Shown in pieces: positions 1 to 6,149 of a stretch of 11,442 bases of DNA. Source of the stretch: CAZMVY01 sp964569765 (GTDB taxonomy: Bacteria; Planctomycetota; Phycisphaerae; UBA1845; PWPN01); contig CAZMVY010000165.1 of the NCBI GenBank assembly GCA_964569765.1, positions 1 through 11,442 on the forward strand. Reading direction: 5' to 3'. The translations under genes were made by a program, and so were the position numbers. The notes under the pieces are model-generated. The model saw nothing but the letters and a program-made list of their open reading frames with translations, ran no database searches and was not told where the DNA came from. Every line of letters starts with the position of its first letter. The stretch's first letter is position 1.

Positions 1-70
1 CCTCCTGCGCCCGCAACACCTCCTGCCAATGCCTCGCCTTCTCCGTCCCGCCTCGGCTGATCTGCGACAT
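1..70 (-). CDS. tnpA: IS66-family accessory protein TnpA, N-terminus only
   Basis: The ATG at 70-68 has a clear GGAGG Shine-Dalgarno six bases upstream. The 23 visible residues, starting MSQISRGGTEKARHWQEVLR, match the usual opening of the small IS66 OrfA/TnpA protein, with a basic stretch, a W and a (V/L)LxxQE segment, ahead of a helix-turn-helix that would lie beyond the window. In IS66 elements this accessory protein is encoded upstream of TnpB and the DDE transposase TnpC and is needed for transposition. The gene leaves the window at position 1, so whether it is intact cannot be judged. The plus-strand frame over the same bases gives Pro/Arg-rich low-complexity protein and looks like a shadow. 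Confidence 0.7.
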   Translation of the reverse strand, partial: MSQISRGGTEKARHWQEVLRAQE

Positions 71-146
71 CCTGCACCTCCAACGCCCGACGCACCCGCC
101 CCGAGTCGCCGGCCGCATCATCGCAAATCCGAGGTGGCGAAAACAA

Positions 147-169
147 GAAGGGGTTCACAGGACGCTTAC
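147..169 (-). repeat. Putative IS66 terminal inverted repeat
   Basis: On the minus strand the end reads GTAAGCGTCCTGTGAACCCC and continues for a few bases. The GTAAGCG opening fits IS66-family inverted repeats, which are roughly 20-30 bp. The partner repeat is outside the window, so the inner boundary is approximate. Confidence 0.6.
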
Positions 170-171
170 GG

Positions 172-203
172 AAAAGCCCCGGTCGCTCTCGCTTCCGGGG
201 CTT
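172..203 (-). terminator. Intrinsic terminator of the tRNA-Asn unit
   Basis: A 9-bp perfect stem pairs 174-182 (AAGCCCCGG) with 195-203 (CCGGGGCTT) around a 12-nt loop. On the minus strand it is followed by a short run of four T (overlapping the last stem pairs) and then CC, directly before the IS66 end. It lies 40 bp downstream of the tRNA-Asn 3' end and is the obvious terminator for it. The short U-tract stops where the insertion sequence starts. Confidence 0.75.
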
Positions 204-243
204 CCCGTTAACCCAAGGGGCAGGAGATGCCCCGTTATTGTTA

Positions 244-319
244 TGGCTCCCCGACCAGGGCTCGAACCTGGAACCTAGCGGTTAACAGCCGCTCGCTCTA
301 CCAATTGAGCTATCGGGGA
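244..319 (-). tRNA. tRNA-Asn (anticodon GUU)
   Basis: The minus strand folds into a complete 76-nt cloverleaf. It has a 7-bp acceptor stem (TCCCCGA/TCGGGGA), a D-arm with AATTGGTA loop, and a 5-bp anticodon stem AGCGG/CCGCT around CTGTTAA. The variable loop is AGGTT and the T-arm CCAGG-TTCGAGC-CCTGG is perfect. The discriminator base is G and CCA is genomically encoded. The anticodon GTT lies at 284-286 on the plus strand, giving asparagine. The gene forms a free-standing unit with a promoter upstream and a terminator downstream. Confidence 0.97.
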
Positions 320-375
320 ATATGCCCGAATCCATAGGCCGGTCCCCTGGCTGGAAACCGGCTTGGTTGTAATTC

Positions 376-403
376 AGTGTACCGGATTCTGCGCCGGAGT
401 CAA
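376..403 (-). promoter_or_regulatory. Sigma-70-type promoter of the tRNA-Asn gene
   Basis: On the minus strand a -35 box TTGACT (398-403, 5/6 match) and a -10 box TACACT (376-381, 4/6) are separated by 16 bp. Transcription would start near 369, giving a leader of about 50 nt before the mature tRNA 5' end at 319. The position directly ahead of a stable RNA gene supports the call. The boxes were read by eye. Confidence 0.55.
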
Positions 404-506
404 ACGCGGGCGTTGGCCGCTTGCAGGCGAGGGCCGGAAAGAAACACGCGCGGTGCAGCGATGCTCCCGCCGTTGCTGCCCCCGCGATCCTCACTACGCC
501 GGCTCG

Positions 507-2399
507 TCAGCGAACGGTACACGCGGCACCTGCCGACCGACGGGCATCGCGGTGGTCGGCTGGCGCTGCCGGCAACCCCGGCGGATGTTTCAGCGATGGC
601 ACATGCTCGATTCCCCAGTTGGTCTCCTCGCCGCTGGAGGCGTCGATCATCGGGATGCGCGCCGTCTGCAAGCCGCGATACACGTCGATCGGACCGCGCT
701 TGAGCCGCAGCGCCCACGCGAGCAAGCGGGGAATCGTCAGCGCGAGCCCGACCTGTCCGATAACCTGAAAAAGGAGCCGCTTTCTCTGGAGCGGGCCTTT
801 GCGCAGGTTCAGAAACGCCCGCAGAGTATTCCACGGATTGTAGAAGGCGGCGTATGCCTGCACGATGTGGATCTGCTGCTGCCACGGGCGGGCGTGCCGG
901 GAAGCGACCACGTGATTGCCATCCTGAAAGGCCTGCGGGATGTCTTCGTGTCCGACCCGCTTGAAAATCGCCCCGGCCTTGGCCGCGGGCTCGAAATCAC
1001 GCGTCCCGACGGCGGGACCGAGGTACGTGCACTGGTAGGAGACCGCCCCTTGATCGAAGACGTAGCGAGCCTGGTTGAGCAAGCCGGAAAGGCTTGTGGC
1101 GGCGGATCGCAGCGGCTGGGCGTCGCTGTGGATCATCATCGCCATCGGTTCGATATCCAGCCTGTGCAGCAGGGCGAATAGCTCGGCCGTCTTTCCGGCG
1201 GTCTGGCCCTTGTTCACCAGTTCGGCGGTAATGTCTTCGATACCGAACCAGATCGCGGCGAGGCCGCCCGCGCGGGCCAGCGGAAGCAGGTCGCGGTTTC
1301 TGTATACGTCGAACGCGGTGGCCTCCGTATAGAAACGGACCCGGGCGGAGAGCGGCTTTCCCGCAACGGTCGTACGGGCCAGTTCGGTCATGAGGTCGAT
1401 TACGGTCTGACGGTCGTTGAAGAAGTTGTCGTCGGTGCTGAAGAAGTTGGTGATGCCGAAGTTCTCGTGGATGTGCGTGATCTCCGCGGCCAGCCGTCCG
1501 GGGCTCTTGTGGCGCCACGTGCGCTGGTTTGCCGCGGGGATGGAACAGTAGGGGCAGCGGAAGCGGCAGCCCTGGGTCGAGATCACCGAGGCGATGGTGG
1601 AGAGGCGGCCGACCCGCTCGGGGGCGCAGGGTTGTGCGGCGGTCGTTCGCCGGCGGTGCGGCGGCTCGATCATCCGGTAGCCGGCGTCGGGCATAGGCAG
1701 TTCGTCCAGGTCGCGCAGGAGCCGCTGCGCGCCGGTATTCACGGCCACGGGTCTTTGTGTGGACGCACGGGGCGAGAGGTAGACCAATCCCGGCACCTTC
1801 TCCAGCGCGCCGGACAACCGGGCCCTTTCGTAGGCGTCGCGGGGCGTCTCGTCCGAATGACGACCCGCGAGAATGGCGTGCAGCAGGTCCAGCAGCACGA
1901 ACGCCTCGCCGGTCACGACGCAATCAGCGCCGATGGCCTCCTGCGGCCCAAGCTCAAAGAAATCGGTCGGCTCGTAGATCGCCTTCGGACCGCCGGCCAG
2001 AATGAGCGGCCGGGCGTTGCCCATGCGGTGCGCATCCCGGACGAGGCCGTACGCCCGCTCCGCATGCACCTGCATGGACGAGACCAGAAGGATGTCCAGC
2101 GGCCTGCTGTTCAGCCGCATCCGGCTGGGCAGGACCCGCGGCGACCACTGCTGCAGTACGATGCGGAAGTTGGTGAAGCCCGCCGCATGCAGCACGTCAC
2201 CCAACAGACGGACCGAGCAGGGCGCCATGCGTTTGTCGGCGTACCAGAACGGCAGCATGTGCGTACGGGAATCGAATGCGTAGAAGATCCCGACGGCCAG
2301 GTCGCGCGTGTCCGCGAGCCGGCGAAGGGCATTGATCTTCCCCTGAAAGGTTCCATCCGGCAGGTATACATCGCCGGGGTTGCGGTGGGGTAATTCCAT
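507..2399 (-). CDS. B12-binding-type radical SAM protein
   Basis: A 630-aa protein of the cobalamin-binding-like plus radical SAM architecture. Residues about 40-175 look like a B12-binding Rossmann region (LDILLVSS, LILAGGPKAIYEP, ADCVVTGE), but without the DxHxxG motif, as is common in class B radical SAM enzymes. The family linker DLDELPMPD precedes the radical SAM core. The [4Fe-4S] motif CxxxCxxC is C278, C282 and C285 in STQGCRFRCPYC. STDDNFF near 320 and FGIED near 386 are typical SAM-barrel strands. The C-terminal 100 residues are basic and partly hydrophobic with no known motif. I take ATG 2399 as the start because GGGAGG lies five bases upstream. A GTG at 2414 is possible but sits in that Shine-Dalgarno region and abuts the upstream stop. 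The substrate cannot be inferred; such enzymes often methylate or rearrange unactivated carbons. It is probably cotranscribed with the small gene ending at 2415. Confidence 0.9.
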   Translation of the reverse strand: MELPHRNPGDVYLPDGTFQGKINALRRLADTRDLAVGIFYAFDSRTHMLPFWYADKRMAPCSVRLLGDVLHAAGFTNFRIVLQQWSPRVLPSRMRLNSRPLDILLVSSMQVHAERAYGLVRDAHRMGNARPLILAGGPKAIYEPTDFFELGPQEAIGADCVVTGEAFVLLDLLHAILAGRHSDETPRDAYERARLSGALEKVPGLVYLSPRASTQRPVAVNTGAQRLLRDLDELPMPDAGYRMIEPPHRRRTTAAQPCAPERVGRLSTIASVISTQGCRFRCPYCSIPAANQRTWRHKSPGRLAAEITHIHENFGITNFFSTDDNFFNDRQTVIDLMTELARTTVAGKPLSARVRFYTEATAFDVYRNRDLLPLARAGGLAAIWFGIEDITAELVNKGQTAGKTAELFALLHRLDIEPMAMMIHSDAQPLRSAATSLSGLLNQARYVFDQGAVSYQCTYLGPAVGTRDFEPAAKAGAIFKRVGHEDIPQAFQDGNHVVASRHARPWQQQIHIVQAYAAFYNPWNTLRAFLNLRKGPLQRKRLLFQVIGQVGLALTIPRLLAWALRLKRGPIDVYRGLQTARIPMIDASSGEETNWGIEHVPSLKHPPGLPAAPADHRDARRSAGAACTVR

Positions 2400-2414
2400 C
2401 GTGCCTCCCTGCAC

Positions 2415-2678
2415 TCAGCGAAGTTTCAGTCGCTGTCCGGCGCCGGTATCCTGAACATCCAGCGTGGCGCGTGCCATCGCCTCCGACGCCGCCTCATCCA
2501 ACAGCAGCAGGATCCGGCCGTCGTGCGCGATGGCCGTGTCATCTGGGCGCGCATGATCGATACAAAGCTTCCATCCGCCCGGCCTGCGGGCGACCCTCAC
2601 AGCCTCGTTCTCGCCGGCCTTCTTGCGTGCCAGTCTCCGCGCCAACCGTTCGCACGTGGCCGGGGTTACGGTTACCAT
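2415..2678 (-). CDS. Small conserved-looking hypothetical protein (possible A-type Fe-S carrier-like fold)
   Basis: An 87-aa protein starting at ATG 2678, chosen because GGAGGG lies six bases upstream; the frame opens further upstream without a better signal. It is Arg/Lys-rich at the N-terminus, then has WKLCIDHARPDD, DGRILLLLDEAA and an end reading ATLDVQDTGAGQRLKLR. The last part recalls the end of HesB/IscA-type proteins (a target strand, LDV/Y, GSGFKI-like end). However, the three conserved cysteines of that family are absent (only C9 and C39), so metal binding like IscA is unlikely. Its stop is 15 bp from the ATG of the radical SAM gene and inside that gene's ribosome-binding region, so the two are very likely coupled. 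The function is unknown; a radical SAM partner or a divergent, cluster-free relative are the options. Confidence 0.65.
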   Translation of the reverse strand: MVTVTPATCERLARRLARKKAGENEAVRVARRPGGWKLCIDHARPDDTAIAHDGRILLLLDEAASEAMARATLDVQDTGAGQRLKLR

Positions 2679-2801
2679 GCATGACCCTCCAGCAAGGCCT
2701 TTATCTGTGGGTTGCATCCTGCTCCCCAGGGAGCGCATTCCCCGCTGCCCAAGGGATTCCGCACTCCGTTTGCCGGGGACCGCTCGGCTTTCGGCGCCCG
2801 G

Positions 2802-3215
2802 TCACACGTCGGTCGGTCCGTCGCTCCAGGTTTGCGTCCAGGCCCGTCCGGCGAGCAGGAACACCTGAACGATGGTCCGGGCAATCGTCTGGATCTCTGC
2901 GGTCGCCTCGCACACCTTGACCCCCACGTTCCGCTCGATTTGCCGCCGCAGCGGTCCCGAGGCTCNNNNNNNNNNATCCCCGTCGGGGAGATCGAGGGCG
3001 AGGTCTCTATGGAGCTCCTGGAGGTGAGCAGCGCGCTTCGGGGTCCCGGCCAGAGCCTTCACGGCGGGTGACAGGGCGCCGCGAAGCGTGATGACCAGCG
3101 TATCTTCGTTCAGGACGACGCTCACCGACAGGGGGGCGTGGCCCGTCCTCTGTTGCTCGAAGGCCCTCGCCGCCCGGGCGATCTGCTGCGCTGCGGTCGA
3201 ATCAGGACTATCCAT
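2802..3215 (-). CDS. MpsC/DUF2294-family protein, interrupted by an assembly gap
   Basis: Recognised from family-typical blocks on both sides of the gap. Before it are AARAFEQQRTGHAP, VVLNEDTLVITLRGALSPA and ALAGTP...LQELHRDL. After it are LRRQIERNVGVKVCEATAEI and TIVQVFLLA. The family (PF10057) is named for MpsC of a Na+-linked membrane-potential system, but many stand-alone bacterial members have no proven role. There is no membrane segment, so the product is probably cytoplasmic. I use ATG 3215 (137 aa with four unresolved residues); a longer frame to 3287 would run into the terminator hairpin and is unlikely. Ten Ns at 2966-2975 keep the frame. The stretch between HRDL and LRRQI nonetheless looks several residues longer than I expect for the family, so the sequence at the gap is doubtful. 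It lies 124 bp upstream of the next minus-strand gene. Confidence 0.8.
   Translation of the reverse strand: MDSPDSTAAQQIARAARAFEQQRTGHAPLSVSVVLNEDTLVITLRGALSPAVKALAGTPKRAAHLQELHRDLALDLPDGDXXXXASGPLRRQIERNVGVKVCEATAEIQTIARTIVQVFLLAGRAWTQTWSDGPTDV
2966..2975. other. Assembly gap (10 N) inside the MpsC-like gene
   Basis: Ten Ns, a standard scaffold placeholder whose length need not be real. Protein similarity continues in the same frame on both sides, so the join is probably correct, but the bases at the gap are unknown. Confidence 0.95.
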
Positions 3216-3263
3216 GAAGCTCGTTCTCTGGCAGCGACAACAGTACGGCATCGCCGCGGGCAT

Positions 3264-3313
3264 AAAAAAGCCGACGCGGTAGAGCACCCTGAGGTGTTCG
3301 ACCGCGTCGGCTT
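3264..3313 (-). terminator. Strong intrinsic terminator, minus strand
   Basis: The 21-bp arms 3268-3288 and 3293-3313 pair with one mismatch and one wobble around a CTGA tetraloop. On the minus strand the hairpin ends GCGTCGGC and runs straight into TTTTTT (264-269 of the 3,000s). It sits about 50 bp upstream of the MpsC-like gene, so it must end a different minus-strand transcript coming from beyond 3314. The MpsC-like gene therefore needs its own promoter or readthrough. Confidence 0.85.
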
Positions 3314-3416
3314 ACTCTACAACGTGCCTTCCGGCATACGGCGTACTGCCCTTCATCCAGTCATCCGACGCCTGCGATTCAGGCCGCCGTCGGAACCGAT
3401 ACCGGACCGACGACAT
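3312..3416 (-). CDS. Candidate 34-aa small protein, unrecognised
   Basis: ATG 3416 is preceded by TAGGA five bases upstream. The frame encodes 34 residues with a basic start (MSSVRYRFRRRPES) and the end YAGRHVVE. Its TAA stop touches the base of the strong terminator hairpin. A second in-frame ATG at 3422 overlaps the TGA of another open frame as ATGA. The stop-to-terminator arrangement is what a last gene of a transcript looks like. I recognise no family, and the length is within chance expectation, so this is tentative. The alternative is an untranslated RNA between the two terminators. Confidence 0.3.
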   Translation of the reverse strand: MSSVRYRFRRRPESQASDDWMKGSTPYAGRHVVE

Positions 3417-3645
3417 ATTCATCCTACGGATCGGCACGCAGAACGCAAGCTCCGATCTTTCTGTTTTGTCCAAACGCCCGACGGCGCGCTCCACAGACGG
3501 CGAGGATCCTCGCGGCCTGTCCCTCGTTTCTGCGCGCGCTGTGCTCCGCGCGGACCGGCGAAAGCGAGCACGACGCGTCCGGGGTCGAAGGCAAGAACAC
3601 CGGACGGCAGAATCGACACCCCCTGCGGTCCGGCCAATGCAGCGT

Positions 3646-3680
3646 AAAAAAGACCGAAAGCCGCGCGAGGCGGCTTCCGG
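3646..3680 (-). terminator. Intrinsic terminator, minus strand
   Basis: An 11-bp stem pairs 3654-3664 (CCGAAAGCCGC) with 3670-3680 (GCGGCTTCCGG) with one wobble and a 5-nt loop. On the minus strand it is followed by GTC and then TTTTTT. It lies about 270 bp downstream of the sigma-54 regulator stop, with the N gap between, and is the best candidate terminator for that gene or for an unseen RNA. Confidence 0.75.
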
Positions 3681-3700
3681 CCCGAAGCAAAGGGGTGTGG

Positions 3701-3710
3701 NNNNNNNNNN
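3701..3710. other. Assembly gap (10 N), intergenic
   Basis: A ten-N placeholder between the sigma-54 regulator and the 3646-3680 terminator. The true distance, and anything encoded in it, is unknown. Confidence 0.95.
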
Positions 3711-3952
3711 CTGCAAACGTGTCAAGCCCCCGGCGAGCCGCTCTCACGTTTTTCTCGCATGGCACCGGAGACTCGAAGCCAACCGAGGCTAGTGTCCCGC
3801 CTCCGCCTTGGCGGCATCCGTCCGTATTCAGCATGGCTTGTAGTACGTCAGTGCAAATCTAGCGTCGTCTTCGGCGCGCCGGTTTCGCTCGGTTGAAGTA
3901 CCGCACAGGCCGAGGTGAACGCACCAAGGCGCACGGCGACGACCTCGCGCCG

Positions 3953-5599
3953 CTACGGGCGATCGCGGCCGGAAAGACCATACCGGCGGAACTTGTTATA
4001 GAGCGTGCGTCGGGTAATACCCAGCCGCTCGGCAAGTTCGGCATGCGTTCCGGAGGCGGCATCCAGCGCCTCCCGGATGGCCATTCGCTCGAACTCCTCG
4101 AGCATCTGCTGCAGCGTCCATCGCCCGTCGCGAATCATCCACGACACCGCCGAGGCCAGCGCCGAGTACACGCGATCCGACGGACGACTCGCGGTCCGGC
4201 GACGTTCGAGCAGTTCCGGGGGCAGATCGCTCAGTTCCAGGCGGCGCCCGCCGGTCTTGAACGCCAGCATCCGGCGGACCGTATTCTCCAGCTCCCGCAC
4301 GTTTCCTGAGCCTACCGACTGGGCCAGAACCTCGTACACGCGGGGATCAACATCCTCGATGCCCGGCGGGTAGTAGCTCGCATACTTGCGAAGGAAGAAC
4401 TGCACGAGCAACGGCACATCCTCCGGACGGTCCCGCAGCGGCGGCACATACAGACTGATCACGTTGAGCCGCTGGTAGAGATCCAGCCGGAACGCGCCGC
4501 TTTCCACAAGCGCCGGCAGCGCCCGGTTCGACGCCGCGATCACGCGGGCCCGCACCTCCGCCGCGACGTCGGACCCGACGGGCAGCACCTTACCGACCTG
4601 GAGGACACGAAGCAGCTTCGGTTGCAGCGCCGGCTCCAGCTCGCTGATCTCATCCAAAAGCAACGTCCCAGCGCCGGCCGCGCGGAAGTACCCCTGCCGC
4701 GCCTCCGTAGCACCCGTATACGCACCGCGGACGTGCCCGAACAGCGCGCTCTCGGCCAGGGTGCCGTGAATTGCCGCACAATTCACCGACAAGAACGGCT
4801 GGCTCCTGCGCTTCGGATCCAGCCGGTGAATCGCCTCTGCGATCAACTGCTTGCCGGTGCCGCTCTCCCCGTGGATGAGCACCGGCGCGTCCGAAATCAT
4901 GGCCGCGCGACGGGCCTGCAAGAGCAGGTCCGCCATCAGCCGGCTCTGACCGGCCAGACCCGTTTCGTCGAAGATCTGACCGCTCTGGAGTTCCGAGTGT
5001 ACCTCCACGGCGGCGGCATATCGTTCCGCCCCCAGACGCGCACCGGCGCGCAGCGCCTCGGCCCCGTCCGCCTCGTTCCACTCCACGAAACCGCACACTC
5101 CGAGCGTGACGGCCTGGCAACAGACATCCAGACCCGTCCCCGGTCCCACCAAAGCCACGACACGGGAAACCGGCGAGAGGCGGCGAATCGTGCGGAGCAA
5201 ACCGAGGCGATCGCTCCACACCGATTCGTCGCACTCGCCGTGCGGGCCGCCGCCGGTCCCTCCCGCGTCACAGAATGACGAGGAACTGTCCCCGTCGGCG
5301 TCGCAGGGGCGTAACCCTGAACCCGCTATGACAGACTGTGGGTTGCTACCAGGCTTGGAGGGTGACACAGCCGCTCGCGGACGCGCCCCGGCCGCAGCTC
5401 GCTCGTCCGCAAGATCGGCCAGGTCGACCACCACGACGGCATACGAACGGTTCCGCAGCGCAGAGAGGCACTCGTCCGGCGTGGTCGCGACGGCGATATC
5501 GAAACCACCCGCGTGCAGAGTCTCGGCAAGCCTCCCTGCAAACGCCGCTTCCGGATGAACCACCAGCGCGCTTCGCGAAACACAGTGACGGGATTGCAC
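3953..5599 (-). CDS. Sigma-54-dependent transcriptional activator with degenerate receiver domain
   Basis: A 548-aa NtrC-type enhancer-binding protein. The AAA+ domain (about 212-440) has Walker A GESGTGK at 244-250, the sigma-54 contact loop as GAYTGA (292-297, aromatic kept), Walker B LLLDE ending at 317, the FRLDLYQRLN arginine region near 370-379 and SGNVRELEN at 431. The C-terminal Fis-type HTH covers about 517-542 (AELAERLGITRRTLYNKFRR). The N-terminal 200 residues resemble a receiver (ALVVHPE, VVVVDL with D59), but the acidic pair, the Thr/Ser and the Lys of a working receiver are missing. A Ser/Gly/Pro-rich stretch at about 64-126 splits the domain. Normal phosphorylation control is thus unlikely. 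The start is GTG 5599, behind a GGGAGAGAGA purine run. No histidine kinase is nearby and the target genes are unknown; no sigma-54 promoter was seen in the window. Confidence 0.93.
   Translation of the reverse strand: MQSRHCVSRSALVVHPEAAFAGRLAETLHAGGFDIAVATTPDECLSALRNRSYAVVVVDLADLADERAAAGARPRAAVSPSKPGSNPQSVIAGSGLRPCDADGDSSSSFCDAGGTGGGPHGECDESVWSDRLGLLRTIRRLSPVSRVVALVGPGTGLDVCCQAVTLGVCGFVEWNEADGAEALRAGARLGAERYAAAVEVHSELQSGQIFDETGLAGQSRLMADLLLQARRAAMISDAPVLIHGESGTGKQLIAEAIHRLDPKRRSQPFLSVNCAAIHGTLAESALFGHVRGAYTGATEARQGYFRAAGAGTLLLDEISELEPALQPKLLRVLQVGKVLPVGSDVAAEVRARVIAASNRALPALVESGAFRLDLYQRLNVISLYVPPLRDRPEDVPLLVQFFLRKYASYYPPGIEDVDPRVYEVLAQSVGSGNVRELENTVRRMLAFKTGGRRLELSDLPPELLERRRTASRPSDRVYSALASAVSWMIRDGRWTLQQMLEEFERMAIREALDAASGTHAELAERLGITRRTLYNKFRRYGLSGRDRP
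5255..5362 (-). other. In-frame low-complexity insert in the receiver domain, possibly repeat-derived
   Basis: This stretch encodes about residues 80-115 (KPGSNPQSVIAGSGLRP, then a DADGDSSSSF-like run). It falls after receiver strand 3 and has no place in the fold. Its DNA contains GGGGACAGTTCCTCG, which resembles the GGGACAG-type motifs of short dispersed elements in some environmental genomes. Only one copy is visible, so its repeat origin is an inference. Confidence 0.35.
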
Positions 5600-5691
5600 T
5601 CTTTCTCTCTCCCTTGCTCACAGGATCGGCCGTGCTCCCAAGCCGGACGACCCCTGCCTCCCACAACCAGAAAGGGCAACCTGACATCAAC

Positions 5692-5721
5692 AGTATAACC
5701 GCCAGTGCCCCATCAGTTCAA
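5692..5721 (-). promoter_or_regulatory. Sigma-70-type promoter for the sigma-54 activator gene
   Basis: On the minus strand TTGAAC (5716-5721) and TATACT (5692-5697) are 18 bp apart. The start would be near 5685, leaving about 85 nt of leader before the GTG at 5599. The -10 matches 5 of 6 and the -35 matches 4 of 6. Nothing like a -24/-12 sigma-54 promoter was seen here. Confidence 0.5.
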
Positions 5722-6149
5722 GACCCAAACCCCACAAATCACGCATTTTTTGCCGGTTGCGTCCGACCTTGGGAATCCGTCCATGCGGTTCGCAAGTAAC
5801 ATGTTAAGAAATACCGCTTAGTCGGAAGCACTTCGCCAGCTTCCGTGCCAATACGGCGTTACGACCGGTGCCGACGAAGAGACACGGTTTACTCACAACC
5901 CACCTCACCCAGGTAGCCACACCGACTGTTCCCTTTCGCCACACGAGGGCTGCGCACTTTTCTTTCAGAATCTTCTTCCTCGCGAACCCGCTCTTGTGTC
6001 GGGAATACCCCGTCCGCAAACCGCGATCGCCGGCGGTGCCTCTTCGATGCCTTTGCGATACATGGGGCGTGAATCACTACAACATCATCGCCGTCCGGCA
6101 GTTAGGCTCCCAATCAGCCGGCATTGGACCGACCAGTAGGAGGCAAAAC
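5722..6149. other. Intergenic region, less GC-rich, no gene supported
   Basis: Base composition drops from that of the flanking genes, clearest from about 5780 to 6080. A Lys/Arg-rich TTG-started frame of 71 codons (5804-6019, minus) and a plus-strand frame overlap here, but neither has a Shine-Dalgarno nor a recognisable family. A 10-bp palindrome TAACATGTTA lies at 5797-5806. This is the divergent region between the sigma-54 regulator and the plus-strand genes. Confidence 0.5.

Larger units (their letters stand above)
1..169 (-). mobile_element. IS66-family insertion sequence, one terminus (truncated by window edge)
   Basis: Read on the minus strand, the element begins at position 169 with GTAAGCGTCC. 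IS66-family termini characteristically start with GTAA. About 100 nt inside this end, an ORF starts that resembles the first IS66 accessory protein (separate entry). The rest of the element lies outside the window. IS66 elements usually make 8-bp target duplications. The eight bases next to the end (170-177, GGAAAAGC) would be one copy and lie in the T-run of the neighbouring tRNA terminator. The family call rests on the terminus plus about 23 residues of the first protein, so it is good but not proven. Confidence 0.7.
3417..3952. other. Intergenic region with no recognised protein gene
   Basis: Open frames here are Arg/Ser-rich in every frame and match nothing I know. It contains an intrinsic terminator at 3646-3680, an N gap at 3701-3710 and a perfect 14-bp palindrome GCGAGGATCCTCGC at 3500-3513. 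On the minus strand a TTGACA hexamer lies just before the N gap; any matching -10 box would fall in or beyond the Ns. The part from 3711 to 3952 is the 3' flank of the sigma-54 regulator gene. Confidence 0.6.

Noticed and set aside
29..211. 60-codon plus-strand frame at the left edge
   Set aside because: It overlaps the IS66 end, its ORF and the tRNA terminator in the opposite orientation; composition is Pro/Arg/Ala low complexity.
363..1181. 272-codon plus-strand open frame
   Set aside because: It lies antisense to the radical SAM gene and is Arg/Gly/His-rich, with no family features; a shadow of high-GC coding sequence.
1467..2393. 308-codon plus-strand open frame with Gly/Arg-rich protein
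   Set aside because: Fully antisense to the first half of the radical SAM gene, whose motifs are unmistakable in the other frame.
2721..2734. GCTCCC-CA-GGGAGC inverted repeat upstream of the 87-aa gene
   Set aside because: Two-base loop, no T-run, and short GC-rich palindromes are common by chance at this GC content.
3711..3830. Minus-strand GGCTTCGAGTCTCCGGTGCC looks like a tRNA T-arm and 3' end
   Set aside because: The TTCGAGT loop is fine, but the five flanking bases on each side do not pair and no D-arm, anticodon arm or acceptor partner can be found. At best it is a remnant.
5804..6019. 71-codon minus-strand frame, Lys/Arg-rich
   Set aside because: TTG start without ribosome site, no recognisable family, in a relatively AT-rich spacer; not enough to call a gene.
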